Source: Phlebiopsis flavidoalba
Taxonomy: Eukaryota; Basidiomycota; Agaricomycetes; Polyporales; Phanerochaetaceae
Assembly (NCBI GenBank): GCA_035772785.1
Contig: JAOCPU010000010.1
Span: forward strand, 1-64,000
Length of the DNA stretch: 64,000 nt
Direction of reading: 5' to 3'
The position numbers and the translations under genes are program-made. Under the pieces are notes generated by a model, which did no database searches, had not been told where the DNA came from, and saw only the letters and a list, made by a program, of their open reading frames with translations. Shown piece by piece: positions 48,100-57,931 of the stretch (the first letter of the stretch is position 1; the number at the start of each line of letters is the position of its first letter).

Positions 48100-48185
48100 T
48101 GACCACCGCAGGACTCGAACCTGCAACCTTTTGGTACCGTTTTGGGCGATCGAAGCCAAACGCGCTACCATTGCGCCAGGTAGCC
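48100..48185 (-). tRNA. tRNA-Arg(UCG), intron-containing
   Basis: Minus strand. Acceptor GGCTACC with GGTGGTC, D stem GCGC/GCGC, anticodon stem TTTGG/CCAAA with loop C-T-TCG-A, and an intron of about 14 nt after position 37. T stem GCAGG/CCTGC with loop TTCGAGT, and a discriminator A followed by six T. All stems pair. Same gene as at 44.63 kb, in inverted orientation, the two flanking CDC7. Confidence 0.9.
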
Positions 48186-48333
48186 ATACAAATTTGGGGA
48201 TAGAGCGTATTATATACCCTTCAATTACCGATGACGGAATACTTAGCACGCTTGTATTGCCCGCATGCGCGATTCACTCAACACCGTGACCTGCCACCCC
48301 CTCTCGCCCCTCTCTAACCCTCACTCAGACGTC

Positions 48334-49041
48334 ATGTCGCTCAATTGGACTGCATGCTTACACCTGAACGTACACCTGTCCCCTTACCGCATGAACTAGT
48401 CATTCGTACCATAAACGCTCCCGGCGCAGACTTGACACTGTCGATTCCCAGCGCACCCCCGACTGGTTCTGCAACGTCTGGAGGCTCTGGAAGTGAGAAG
48501 AAGGTGACATCCCCAGGCGGTATCTGGCTTACGGACCAAAGGGTACGTTGTTTGCCCTCACCATGTGTGGCGCCATTAATCTGAGAGTATGCTCGTAGCT
48601 CATTTTTTGTCTCCGCCACAACCCCAGCCTCTGACTTTGAGTCTCTATCAGTACCCACTGACGGCAATCCTTTCGACGAAGTTTGAACAACCTTTCTTCG
48701 GTGCAAACTATCTTACTATTGAGATCAAGCCTACGCCAGGGGGCGGCCTGACTGATGGATCCAAAGCTGAGATACGCTTGGAAGGACAAGGGCTTGATGT
48801 TTGAGTTTGCAAGTTCATTAGAGAAGAACGAAGAGAGCGTGCAATCTATATGCGTAGATCAAGCTGCGACGAGGAGGAAGGTCTTCGTGATGTGTACTTC
48901 TCCGAATACTCATTCTACCTCTGAAGTTAAAACAATATTGTCTAGCATCTTATACAAGCCCGCAGGCCCATCGCTATCAACGACTACCCAGCACCGATAC
49001 CGCCAGCACCATCCGATGCACCGCCCGCTTATGATGCGTGA
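48334..49041 (+). CDS. WBP2-like GRAM-domain protein
   Basis: WW-domain-binding protein 2 family: an N-terminal GRAM/PH-like fold and C-terminal PPxY motifs that bind WW-domain proteins. Start at 48334 (MSLNWT), then after a one-base shift MLTPERTPVPLPHELVIRTI, DLTLSIPSAPPTGSATSGGS and IWLTDQR (48.36-48.54 kb), ending at a GTACGT donor. The second block gives LYQYPLTAILSTKFEQPFFG, ANYLTIEIKPTPGGGLTDGS, and then EFASSLEK (48.65-48.83 kb). The tail reads PAPSDAPPAYDA with a PPAY motif and a stop at 49039-49041. Length and order fit the fungal family. At least three frame changes. Role in fungi not established. Confidence 0.8.
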
Positions 49042-49044
49042 TGG

Positions 49045-49660
49045 GCGGTTTAAGTATCAAACTACTCCAACTGCGATCCAGTGAGACTCATTCCCGTATT
49101 CTTCTCTTCATTCTTATCTACATGAAAACAACTATTTCCGATAGTGCTCAGAGTCTTCGGAGATGACATCTGGATACAAAGTTGTCTTATTACCAGTGTA
49201 CATCATGGTGTATCATAGCCTAGTTCATTCATCTACTGATTTTCTGGCCAAAATACGCCGCAAAATCCACCCAGTGGTATCATCGATAGGGTATGAGTAC
49301 ACTCTCAAGGCCTAGTAGAAACACACCGCAGTGATGTATTATCAGATGATACAACTACGGACGCCTCGTGAGCCGGCTCAGTGGATGAAGAAAATACAAT
49401 GATGGCATCCCTTGAGTTACTACATATAGAGAGTAAGATTTATCAGGATATATAGCGCAATACGAATCAGAGACTATCAGAAACCGTAAAGAGACTCAGC
49501 GTAGCAACATTCCGGCCCACAATGATCGCGCGCGCCAAACCCCTGGGCACATACGCGCTCGCGCCTTCCAAATGGGGCAACGGCGTACGTTGTGGCGCAT
49601 CGGCGCCTACTGCTCTCAACCGTCCTGCCATAATTTGCTCGTTGCTCGTTTTAAACCCTT
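49045..49660. other. Intergenic, no gene seen
   Basis: 3' flank of the WBP2-like gene and 5' flank of tRNA-Thr. Only short frames; AT-richer than the coding parts. Confidence 0.5.
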
Positions 49661-49665
49661 CCACC

Positions 49666-49766
49666 GCCCGCCTAGCTCAATCGGATAGAGCGTCAGACTC
49701 GTAGGACCGGTGCGGGCAACATGCCTCGGCATCTGAAGGCTGCGAGTTCGACCCTCGCGGTGGGCT
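49666..49766 (+). tRNA. tRNA-Thr(CGU), intron-containing
   Basis: Acceptor GCCCGCC pairs with GGTGGGC (49759-49765). D stem GCTC/GAGC. Anticodon stem TCAGA/TCTGA with loop C-T-CGT-A, giving anticodon CGT (codon ACG). An intron of about 27 nt follows position 37. T stem GCGAG/CTCGC with loop TTCGACC. Followed by a T-rich stretch. All stems pair. The main alternative, Met(CAU), would need CAT in the loop, which is not seen. Confidence 0.88.
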
Positions 49767-49769
49767 AGT

Positions 49770-50415
49770 TCTTCTTTTTCCCTTCCCCGCTCGCTCTAAG
49801 GCCTCGGAAAGGTGGAAAGGGGTCAGGAGGAGAGGGTCTGTCCCGTGCTTGTCCATAACCTTCCAGGGCTTCGCAATATTTTTCTATTATCATATAATAT
49901 TACCTGGTATATATATGGTATACAATATTTGAGGTGTCGGAATTGAGCCTGGATGTAGGTGCATCATCTCTGAGTCCATAAAGTCCAGGCACTGAAGTAA
50001 GTCGCTCTAATGTGATGAACATATCCGGACAAGTAATGACATAGATGACTATGCCAGCTCTTTTTTAAGACATTTATATAATGTCTGACTCGATGATACC
50101 CATCGAGACTTGTAACGAAGGTCTTCGAGGCTTGTTGTGGGGACTGCAAGCAGCTATCAACTTAAAGTCAATGTCCAGTCATGCCTGGCCGCTCGCATCG
50201 TCGGTTCGTTTCACGTTGTATGATGGCTCCGAAATTCTTTTTGTATTTCTGTCTTATCTATCTATACACCGTGTACGATTTATACTACGAAGTTACAAAG
50301 TATCGATCATCATGTTATGTGAGTCGCAAACTGACTCGAACTGACCAGCAAGACGAGTCCGAAAACGCTAGCAGCTCGTCCATCAAATAAATAAAAATCT
50401 ATTCAACCCCCGGAT
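49770..50415. other. Intergenic, no gene seen
   Basis: AT-rich stretch near 49.87-49.93 kb (TATTATCATATAATATTACC) and short plus-strand frames only. 3' flank of the minus-strand esterase. Confidence 0.45.
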
Positions 50416-50421
50416 ACAAAT

Positions 50422-51612
50422 TTAACTAAACCAGGTAGTGTATTTTTCCGATGTTTTCTCTTCACACACGGCTGCGATAGCCTTGCCAATGTTCCTGTCT
50501 GTCTGTTCCGACGGATGAAGTTTCGTCATAACCTGGGGAGTACGTCTGAGGATTCATCTCAACATCACAGAGAGCATTGCGAACTTACCAAAGGAAACTA
50601 TATTCTTCGCTGAAAAACCTATGGCATTGGTACAGCTTCCAAGGTCGGTTGTGCTTTCGTTAACTCGGAATACACAGGCGTGTACGGCGCCCGTGATATT
50701 AGGTCTCCCTGTAAGAAAATCGGCGGGGTGCTTGAGCATATCCTCGAAGAATTGGTACGAGTCGAAGAGTCCTTGGGTATGTGTCAGGACAATAATCGCA
50801 ATGCGTTTAGTCAGAGCGTGGTTGCACGTACCAAGGTGGGCACCCGGAAGCGTGGGGGAGCGAGGAGCTGAAGCAAAGCCCCTCGATAGCGCATTCCACT
50901 GTTGACCATTTTCCGTCATCATAATGCTCCATTCGGTAGTGTTCCGTGGGAGAGTCCAGTAGCGGTTTGGGTAAGAGTTTGCCGAGTACAGTATCGTCTT
51001 CTGCAGGGGTATCATCTAATATGATCGTCCTTAGCTTTATAAATTCACAAACATCAGCAGACCCAACTGACATTCTGAAACAGGAAATTCCGTGCGCCGC
51101 TTTGGTATAGCGTCTTGACCCAGTCCACTGCGCACATCGTGGTGTTCGCGACAGTCGCGCCCACGGCGCTTCCGGTGAGCAGCGCGTTCGCCCCTACGTC
51201 GTTTGGTACCAATCCATATAGTGAACATGGTTTCGTCCATGTCGAGACGGAGTGAACCATTCTTCAACTCATCGAAGAAAAGGGGAAGCTGGCTCTCAAA
51301 GACAGATGGGGCTGGACGGAAGGTGATGTTGTTTGAGCAAGTCGCGCCGGATCAGCGTGCGAACGGGAACAGTTTTGAAGTCCCCATCGTGGGCGGCGAA
51401 TACAGGCCAGGCCGTTCCCGTTGTCACCAGTATTGACCTAACATGGATGTATATGAGATTTGGTTCCCGTTTCCCACAGAACTGTGCGTACTCACGACAT
51501 CGGTATACGAGTCACCAAAGGTGACTAATGCTTTGATTTGGCCTGGGAGCGGTCCCGCTGCATAGGACACTGCGGCCACAGCAAGAGCGGTAAGGATGAC
51601 GAGGAACTGCAT
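50422..51612 (-). CDS. Secreted GDSL/SGNH esterase (CE16-like)
   Basis: SGNH hydrolases of the CE16/GDSL type remove acetyl groups from plant cell-wall carbohydrates. Start chosen at 51612, where MQFLVILTALAVAAVSYAAG is a signal peptide; an in-frame ATG at 51642 is less likely. Block I: VTFGDSYTD with nucleophile Ser (GDS at 51508-51516), then an intron with a GTGAGT donor. Middle: SGATCSNNITFRPAPSVFES, LPLFFDELKNGSLRLDMDE, MFTIWIG. Block III GTND is readable only if one T is removed from 51202-51204 (plus strand). Then ANTTMCAVDWVKTLYQSGAR and SYQFFEDMLKHPADFLTG. The last exon follows a GTAAGT intron (about 50.53-50.58 kb): block V YDELHPSEQTDRNIGKAI, with catalytic Asp and His, needs one T removed from 50521-50523. 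Stop at 50422-50424. All three catalytic residues are encoded but in different frames. Confidence 0.85.
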
Positions 51613-52536
51613 TCCAGGATAGACAGCGACCTTAGTATGCACTGGTCTTCGGGCGCGGGTACTTATATGATCATTTTTAACACAGAAGGGATACTAGAGG
51701 ATATTTGGCGATTTTCATTGTGGACTACTAAGCAGGTCACCGCCGCCCTGCAGAGGAAGAACGTTGAAAGGGCAACGCACTCGTACATGTGATCCCGCCG
51801 CACTTGAAGAAGCCTTCGCGACCGAGATCACTCACATGCTGGCCGTCCGTAGGGCCGTACGGCCTAGACGAGGGTGCGAGCTTGTATCCTTTTACACGTC
51901 AAACCACGCTTATTCTCAAGCGTGAGACAAAGCACTAGAGTTTCCCCAGCTACAGTGTCAGCGTGTCCAGTGACCCCCGGCGGGATTCTGGGAAAAGGTA
52001 CGGGACGTCAGTCGATAGGACAAGCTGACAACAGCTGCCTTGATAGAAGGCCCAACGGTTATGCGCAGCAGTCATGCTATCCGCGGGAGATGTTGTTGAG
52101 TTGAGATTGGCCGGTAAAATACTCGTTTCTGGTATCGGCTTTCTCAGAGGGCTCGATACCTAAGGTCAGCTCATAGCCACCAGGTTTGACGCATCGCACA
52201 GGCAAGTTGTAGCTTTGTGGTTGTAGAGTCAGCCAGAGCAAGGATCAGCAGCATTTGTGACCTGTGGCAAGAGACGCGGTTCCTTAGCTAGGCCTTGAGG
52301 TGAGTGGCAGGGGTCTAACACCACTGAGACGCCCTCGGTCACCCTACCCGGTTCATAGCAGTGGGTATCTATAAGTGTCCACCTCGAGAAGAACTGTGAC
52401 GATGCGTTCTGTACTTCGAGACGTACGATCTGAGTTACAAATCGCTACGTTGAAATTAATCAACGTGGGCCAGAGATATCTTGGTGCGTGATCGCTGCAA
52501 TGTTCAAGAAGGAAAACTTCTTGGGCTACCTCGCGA

Positions 52537-52559
52537 TTAACAGCGTTTACCGCTGTTAA
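52537..52559. other. Perfect hairpin, 9 bp stem, 5 nt loop
   Basis: TTAACAGCG, loop TTTAC, CGCTGTTAA. The 12 bp CTACCTCGCGAT occurs on both sides (52526 and about 52580). No T run follows. Function unknown. Confidence 0.5.
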
Positions 52560-52840
52560 ACGTTGTCTGCCTCGGGGAGACTACCTCGCGATAACCCAGT
52601 TCGATTGAGCTTGAATGGGCTCTGCGCATACTACTTCGACATGAGCAAGGTACTAAGTTTATCCTTCGGAGCATTACTCCGCCTAGACTTGACTACCTTT
52701 CCGCCCGGACATTGTCACGTCAGTCCTCAACAATTTTTACAGCACACGTACCAGTTCCCTCACCTTAATGTCAAGTTTGTAGGGATCCCGGGTGACGCAG
52801 CCAGTTTGACTTGCAGATATTTGGTCCAGCTGACAGAGAC

Positions 52841-52870
52841 CAAGCAGGATCAGGCAGGATCAGGCAGGAT
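52841..52870. repeat. Three tandem 10 bp units
   Basis: CAAGCAGGAT then CAGGCAGGAT twice. It lies in a weak plus-strand open frame. Short; could be replication slippage. Confidence 0.7.
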
Positions 52871-53076
52871 CCCGACTGCCCCATCTGGCGCCACAGCACC
52901 TGACAAGTTTTCAGACTGAGAACGACCTAATAGGTCAAGTATGTCACGTAGGCAAAATACTTCGATTCTTCCCAGTCAATGATACGGAAGCATCCTACAA
53001 ATACCACGTCAAAGTTCTACTCTATCTCTACATGCCCTCACACGTGGACCATCATCTTGATACCGGCGGCTTGACT

Positions 53077-54587
53077 TTAATGGCAATTGAACGAGGGGAT
53101 GATAGGGCCAATAGGGCCACCGGAGGCGATTTCTGTCCAGTTGATGTGTGAGGGGCAAATCCCGAAGGCAGGAGCCCTAGCGAGCAGCTCGGAAACCATT
53201 TCGCTGCGAGACAGGAGTTCAACGAGCTCGCGGCGCTGTTGTTGTTGCTGCTGGTCACTGGAGCCGCTTGTAACGGAAATACATCAGAAGAGCGGCAACA
53301 TGCAACCGGTATTATGAATTCACCTTCCAGTGAGGATGGTCCCATCCACCCTTTGACGGCATGCCAGATAGAGCTCAAGGAAAGCGCATCACTCTCGTCC
53401 GCGTCGGCCACAGCGCGGGCCAGGACCGTCGACTCGAAACTCGCGGCTCTGTTGCTGCTGTTGCTGCTGATCACCAGAGCCACTTGTCATAGAGATATGT
53501 CAGAAAGGTAGCAATACGTGGTTGAGGTTGTGAGCTCACCTTCCAGTGAGGGAGGTCCCATCCACCCTTGACGACATGCCAGATAGAACCCAAAGAAAGC
53601 GCATCACTCTCGTCCGCGTCAGCCGCAGCGCGGGCCAGGACATCGATAAACTCGCGGGGCTAGGCGTTGTTGCTGCTGCTGCTGCTGGTTATTGGGAGCC
53701 GCTTGGAACGGGAGTGGATTAGAAGAGCAGCAACATGCGACTATAATTGTGAGCTCACCTTCCACTGAGGAGCCGGTCCCATGCACTCTTGGCGACATGC
53801 CAAATAGAGCTCAAGGAAAGCGCGTCGCTCTCGTCCGCCTCAGCCGCGGCGCGGGCCAAAACCTCGACGAAATCACGAGTCTTGGGTTGCTGCGCTTGAG
53901 CTTTGCTGAAAGAAAAATCGTGTCGTCAGCAGATGGAAGCAATTGACCTAGAGAAGCTTACTGCTCGTCGATGAGCTGCTTGACACCGTTTCCAGACTGG
54001 AGGAATAAGGGTTTCCCCCCAGTGGACGACGTCACCGATAGAGACTGACTGCTCCGCTCTCGTCATCGGATGCAGCACGGAGCATGAGCTCTTCGAAGTC
54101 ACGGGCGTTGACTTGCGGCGCGCTGTTGCTGAGGGGGGCCTTGTCAGCGAGTAAATATGACGACTCTAGTTAGTTGGCGGGCTACAAGTGCCACCGCAGG
54201 GGAAGGCCAGTCCGGTCCCACCACTCGGCCAATGGAAACGGCTCCGCTCTCGTCGTCGGACGCAGCGCGAAGCATGAGCTCCTCAAAGTCACGGCGCGTG
54301 CTGTTTCCGCTATCACTGAGGTTTGCACATTAGCGAATGTGAACGAGGCCCTCTCAATCCGGGCACCTACTGGTGGAAGAAGCTAAAGATCGAGGGGACT
54401 GCGGTGACAAGAGCCGGGATGGCTTTCGCTGCTGTCTTAGCGATTCCACTTCCCAGTTCAGTGCCGCTCTGTCATAGTCTCGCGGGCGGAGGACAGACAC
54501 CAAACCGTGTGAACCGAGCGGGGCTGCGTAGATCGGCGCCGTAAAACAGCGGCGAGGACGAAGGGGAGCAAGGGATGAGACACGCAT
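53077..54587 (-). CDS. Secreted protein of duplicated exons with RDF-DES[G/D]A-VS repeats
   Basis: Function unknown. Start at 54587 (MRVS), with a signal peptide that changes frame once: LLPFVLAAVL then TAPIYAAPLGSHG. Next GSGIAKTAAKAIPALVTAVP (amphipathic) ending at a GTAGGT donor. Then repeats, N to C: (1) RRDFEELMLRAASDDESGAV, SIG; (2) ARDFEELMLRAASDDESGAV, then SGNGVKQLIDEQ; (3) TRDFVEVLARAAAEADESDA, LSLSSIWHVAKSAWDRLL; (4) REFIDVLARAAADADESDAL, SLGSIWHVVKGGWD; (5) VLARAVADADESDALSLSSI, WHAVKGWMG; (6) a divergent end, RELVELLSRSEMVSELLARA, finishing GPIGPIIPSFNCH with a stop at 53077-53079. Each of units 3-5 is one exon followed by a GGTGAGCTC-like donor and ends at a CAG-repeat acceptor. 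No catalytic domain. Basic residues before some repeats (RR, KTR) might be protease sites, but they are not conserved in all. Confidence 0.65.
53200..53910 (-). repeat. Tandem exon-plus-intron duplication, period about 217 bp
   Basis: The plus-strand string CACCTTCCA recurs at 53321, 53537 and 53756, spacings 216 and 219 bp. Each unit holds one exon, its GT donor, an intron of about 80 bp and a (CAG)n acceptor. The intron sequences are similar too (AGCAACATGCGAC / GCAACATGCAACC), showing that genomic units, not only exons, were copied. Confidence 0.8.
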
Positions 54588-54599
54588 GTGATCGTAAAA

Positions 54600-55930
54600 A
54601 TGAGAGTCGTAGATAGTGGTTCGTGAAATTGAAGAGGATGCAAAATGGGGCTTGGAGGAGTAAATCAGTGGCGGGATATACGGGACTTCGATTGTTCCGT
54701 TAATCTCACCAACCAGTGCCGGGGAAGAAGGAAATGAACGTCGGAGTTGGCGAGGCCAGCCTGAGGAGCTGACGTCCACAAGCCAACCCTATTTTATTCC
54801 TCGAACTCTAGGATTACTTTTGAGCGCACCAGGTGGCGTTCTGCTTTGAGTGATCTCCGCGCCTGCTCTGTCGCCCGCGCTGCTGGGCGCGAGCAAGAAC
54901 ATCCTCGATCATCAGCTGGTGGTCGCGACCCGCGCGCGCTCGCACCTCATGGCGGGCGGAGGGTCATCTCATCTGTTTCCGCGCGGTTTTTGACGGGTTC
55001 GCAGCGATGCGAGTCGGCATTCCCAGGCCTTGCATATGGATACTTTTAATAAAAGCGCGCAAGGAAAGCCTTCTTCAGATTATGACCCGCGTTGAAGGTG
55101 GGATGATCTGGCACTAATATCATTCAAATCCGGCTCTCGAAGGTAGAGAAAGTTACTCACACTGTTTCAATTGGGTATATCCTCCATAGAGGGAGAAATC
55201 CTACATGATCGATTGACATCATTACCGTCAGTCGGTGGCTCAGCGAGTTGCCCACTCGAGTGTTCTCAATCACTCTCTGTGTCTGTCATGCTGTAATCTT
55301 GTGAGTTTAAAACATCTCGAGGTAAAGGCTTCTAACTCACCTTCACATCGCTCGTTCAAGCCCCGAGTAAAATGCCGGGGCTCTAGCTGAAACATCACGA
55401 TTGACGAGTTATACCTCAGACCGGCAGCAAATGCCGTGACACTAACATCAGCGGAAGAGTTGCTGATACCATTCGTTGTGTGTATGGGTGGCTGGTGACA
55501 TGATGACGACCACTGAGGCAGTGATCGGCAGTTTCACCGACCAGGAACTTGGTGTAAGCCTCGGGACGCCTTCCATCGATGGTACAGCGCTACTAGCATG
55601 ACCAAGCAAGTTGAATGAGAAATGAAGACCGCATGTAACCCTAGATGTTTTACGTGAAGCGCGAGTGTACTCCTGAGTCCTCCACCTACAGACGAGCCCG
55701 GGATGCGTGTAATGTAAGCAACGAGCCCTAATATGTTCCTTGGATACGTGGCCTGAGTGGCAAAACTTCAAGAGATTTACCGCATGAGATGGTCGCGTTG
55801 TTGACGATTCTTCGGTCTCCGGAGGTGCAGTGCTCGAAAACGGCTGAATATCGATGTCGAAAATTTATCGGGATGAGAAAGTCTGAGAAAGTGTGGCTCC
55901 GAGAACATCGGAGTCTCCCCATCAAAAAAG
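54600..55930. other. No recognisable gene
   Basis: GC-rich stretch at 54.84-55.0 kb with a 67-codon plus frame, then mixed sequence. A 107-codon minus frame at 55.45-55.77 kb has no family match. Confidence 0.35.
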
Positions 55931-55941
55931 TCACGTGGGCG

Positions 55942-56088
55942 CTAGCCAGAACATCGCGCCCTCGAGGCTCGCCTCTCCCGCCTCTCCCCCTTTGTAAACA
56001 GCCTTCCTCGTGCTCCGACCTTGGAGCTATGTTTGACCATAATACTGGCCAAGATGCTGTAGACAACCAGCTCTGCTGCCGTTGCCAT
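55942..56088 (-). CDS. Hypothetical short ORF, possible first exon
   Basis: MATAAELVVYSILASIMVKH followed by an Arg/Lys-rich end (LFTKGERRERRASRARCSG). It has the look of a short membrane-anchored or signal-anchor start, 48 codons. Downstream minus frames (55.9-55.5 kb) may continue it after introns or frame breaks. Unsure. Confidence 0.25.
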   Translation of the reverse strand: MATAAELVVYSILASIMVKHSSKVGARGRLFTKGERRERRASRARCSG

Positions 56089-56199
56089 GCCCGAATCCGC
56101 CAGCGCAGTTGGAAACGAACACGGTGTGAACTTTGGACATTCCAGAGCACTTATTACTATCTCGACCGTATTTCCGCATTTCCAAAATTGCAAGACTAA

Positions 56200-56845
56200 T
56201 GATACCCCCAGTATGCTAATTTACAGGTGTTCAAAGTTGTCTCGTGCGCAGTTCAGCCTCCCATTTAGGACCTTCCTTCAGGTTTCCTGCCATCCGCGTC
56301 CTTTCCAGCAGGCCTTCGTCGGGCTGACTGGGTTTGTTCACGATTGACACCGAGCCTGACCGCCGTAGCGCGACTTCTGCTCCTTTCCAGGACCACGATC
56401 GTGGGTGGCACGTCGTATGGTTGGTCTGATTTGCTCATCTGCGTCACATCAAATGAACGACCGCCCGAGGTACCAGACTTCGTGGATGCTCACCGTTTCG
56501 TACTCAGGATCCCCAGGGCCTGCACGGTGAAACTCTCCAGTTACGGGTTTCTCGTTGGCGATACGAGCAACTGATGCTCCTTCAGCGAAAGGAGGAGTCG
56601 ACCTGATGCACCTTGGAATTTGTGAAGCTGGTTCGTGTCGACTTCCTTAGAGTATGGAATCCGCGGTATGCTTCTCCTCTGTTACACGTGCCGAGGTAAG
56701 AGAATCCTCGGCTGGCTGTTGCTGGAACGCTGACTTCTGAGAAGACTTGGTAGCCTGTTGTCGAATAAATTATGTTGTCCGATGACTATATCAGGGTACT
56801 AACCTGCTTGGATGGAAGTGTAGCTCCGGAGCAGCGTTTCCCCTT
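56200..56845. other. No recognisable gene
   Basis: Short frames on both strands (for example 56344-56574 plus). Nothing resembling a family. Confidence 0.35.
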
Positions 56846-56848
56846 TCA

Positions 56849-57481
56849 TCAGAGTCCGGAGACGATGGCGATTTGTGTTTCAAATGCGCGTTCTGGTCCG
56901 CGTTGAGTCGACTCCTTGGGTTCCCTACTTGCTTGAGGTGCTTGACCCTGCGTCTTGTCCCCACGCGCGACCGCAGACGTATGCATGTTCCGCCGCCCCG
57001 TCATCTTTCCAGTCCCCGTCACTCCAGCGCCCCTACCCCCTATTCTGCTTGGCCTCGTCTGCCGTCGTCTCGAACCCAAGCTTGCTCTTCACAGCATCGA
57101 CAAACGACGGCGGCGTAACGTTCTCTTCTCCAGAGAGGCCCTCTGCACCTTCCCGCCCCTCTGCTGGGAGAAACTCTCTGCGGTGGCGCTCTGCGAGCCC
57201 ACCTGCTCTGCGAACCCCAAGCCCTCTTTGTTGCCAATGTGGCCGTGCGACGCCTTCTTGCCCTTGTCCGGACTGGCAGAAGCGTCGCGATGGGCGGAAG
57301 TCGCTTTCCCTCCTTGTGTCCGTAGCAGAGAAACCAGCCTGGTTGGAGCTGTGGGTAGCGGCGTGGATCGCTCCTTTCTGTTCAGGAGCCTTTGTAAAAA
57401 CGACGAAACTGCAAGTTATCTGTGCATAGGGAGACGCTGCGTTTTGTTGGCCCAGGGACGAATGAAGCTTCGAGAAAGCAT
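56849..57481 (-). CDS. Small basic protein, putative mitochondrial
   Basis: Start at 57481: MLSRSFIRPWANKTQRLPMH is Arg-rich, Ser-rich and free of acidic residues, as in mitochondrial presequences. The body (two frames) reads KATSAHRDASASPDKGKKAS, HGHIGNKEGLGFAEQVGSQS, then EENVTPPSFVDAVKSKLGFE and TTADEAKQNRG (57.3-57.03 kb), ending GAGVTGTGK and a polar tail that stops at 56849. I recall similar small fungal proteins with a GHIGNKEG..FxxQVGSQSA block followed by TPPSFxDAxKSKLGFxTT, of unknown function, but I cannot verify this. One frame change near 57.15 kb separates the two conserved halves. Targeting is inferred from composition only. Confidence 0.45.
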
Positions 57482-57871
57482 AGCTATCCGATGTAAGCGT
57501 GAAACGTTGAAAAAATGGCACGAGAATGACATATGTCGAGGGGAAAAGAGAAAGAGAAGACAGAATTTGTGGAAATCAAGCCATGGCTCGTTCCTCCTAT
57601 CATCGTTTTGGTGTAGACGCGCCGTCCAGGAAGAAGTGGGCACTGTGGGGGAACTCTAAGTGCCTCATCGGTCATTGAGACACGTCATAATCCACTTGCT
57701 CGCTATCACACTGATCGAGTAGAAACATGGGATATCTTATGGATTATAGTCCTCCGCACTCCTCAGCTATAAGCGCTGTGTAGCCATGCATTGAATTGGG
57801 CTCTTCAGTTATTGGGGGGTAGGAGTGGGGGTGTGTCGCTGGGGGGAGAACAACGCATTCAGATCCGCCGA

Positions 57872-57931
57872 GGGGGGGGGTTGGGAGAGGGGGGGGGGGA
57901 GAAGCTGGGGGGGGGGGGGGAGGGGAGAGGG
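57872..57931. repeat. G-run cluster, potential G-quadruplex
   Basis: Runs of 9, 3, 10, 12, 4 and 3 G separated by short TT, AGA, AGAAGCT and A spacers on the plus strand. It fits the G-quadruplex pattern. It lies between the small mitochondrial-like gene and the Ser-rich gene. Confidence 0.8.

Larger units (their letters stand above)
51660..53060. other. Intergenic, no secure gene
   Basis: One 118-codon plus frame (52563-52919) without a family match. It holds a perfect 9 bp hairpin at 52537-52559 and a 10 bp triplicate at 52841-52870, listed separately. Confidence 0.4.

Noticed and set aside
48053..48289. Plus ORF containing RRTRTCNLLVPFWAIEAKR
   Set aside because: Antisense of the tRNA-Arg at 48.1 kb.
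53077..54587. Dikaritin/ustiloxin-type RiPP precursor
   Set aside because: Repeats are long (over 35 residues), lack a short conserved core between regular KR sites, and no tyrosinase-like or UstY-type gene is seen nearby.
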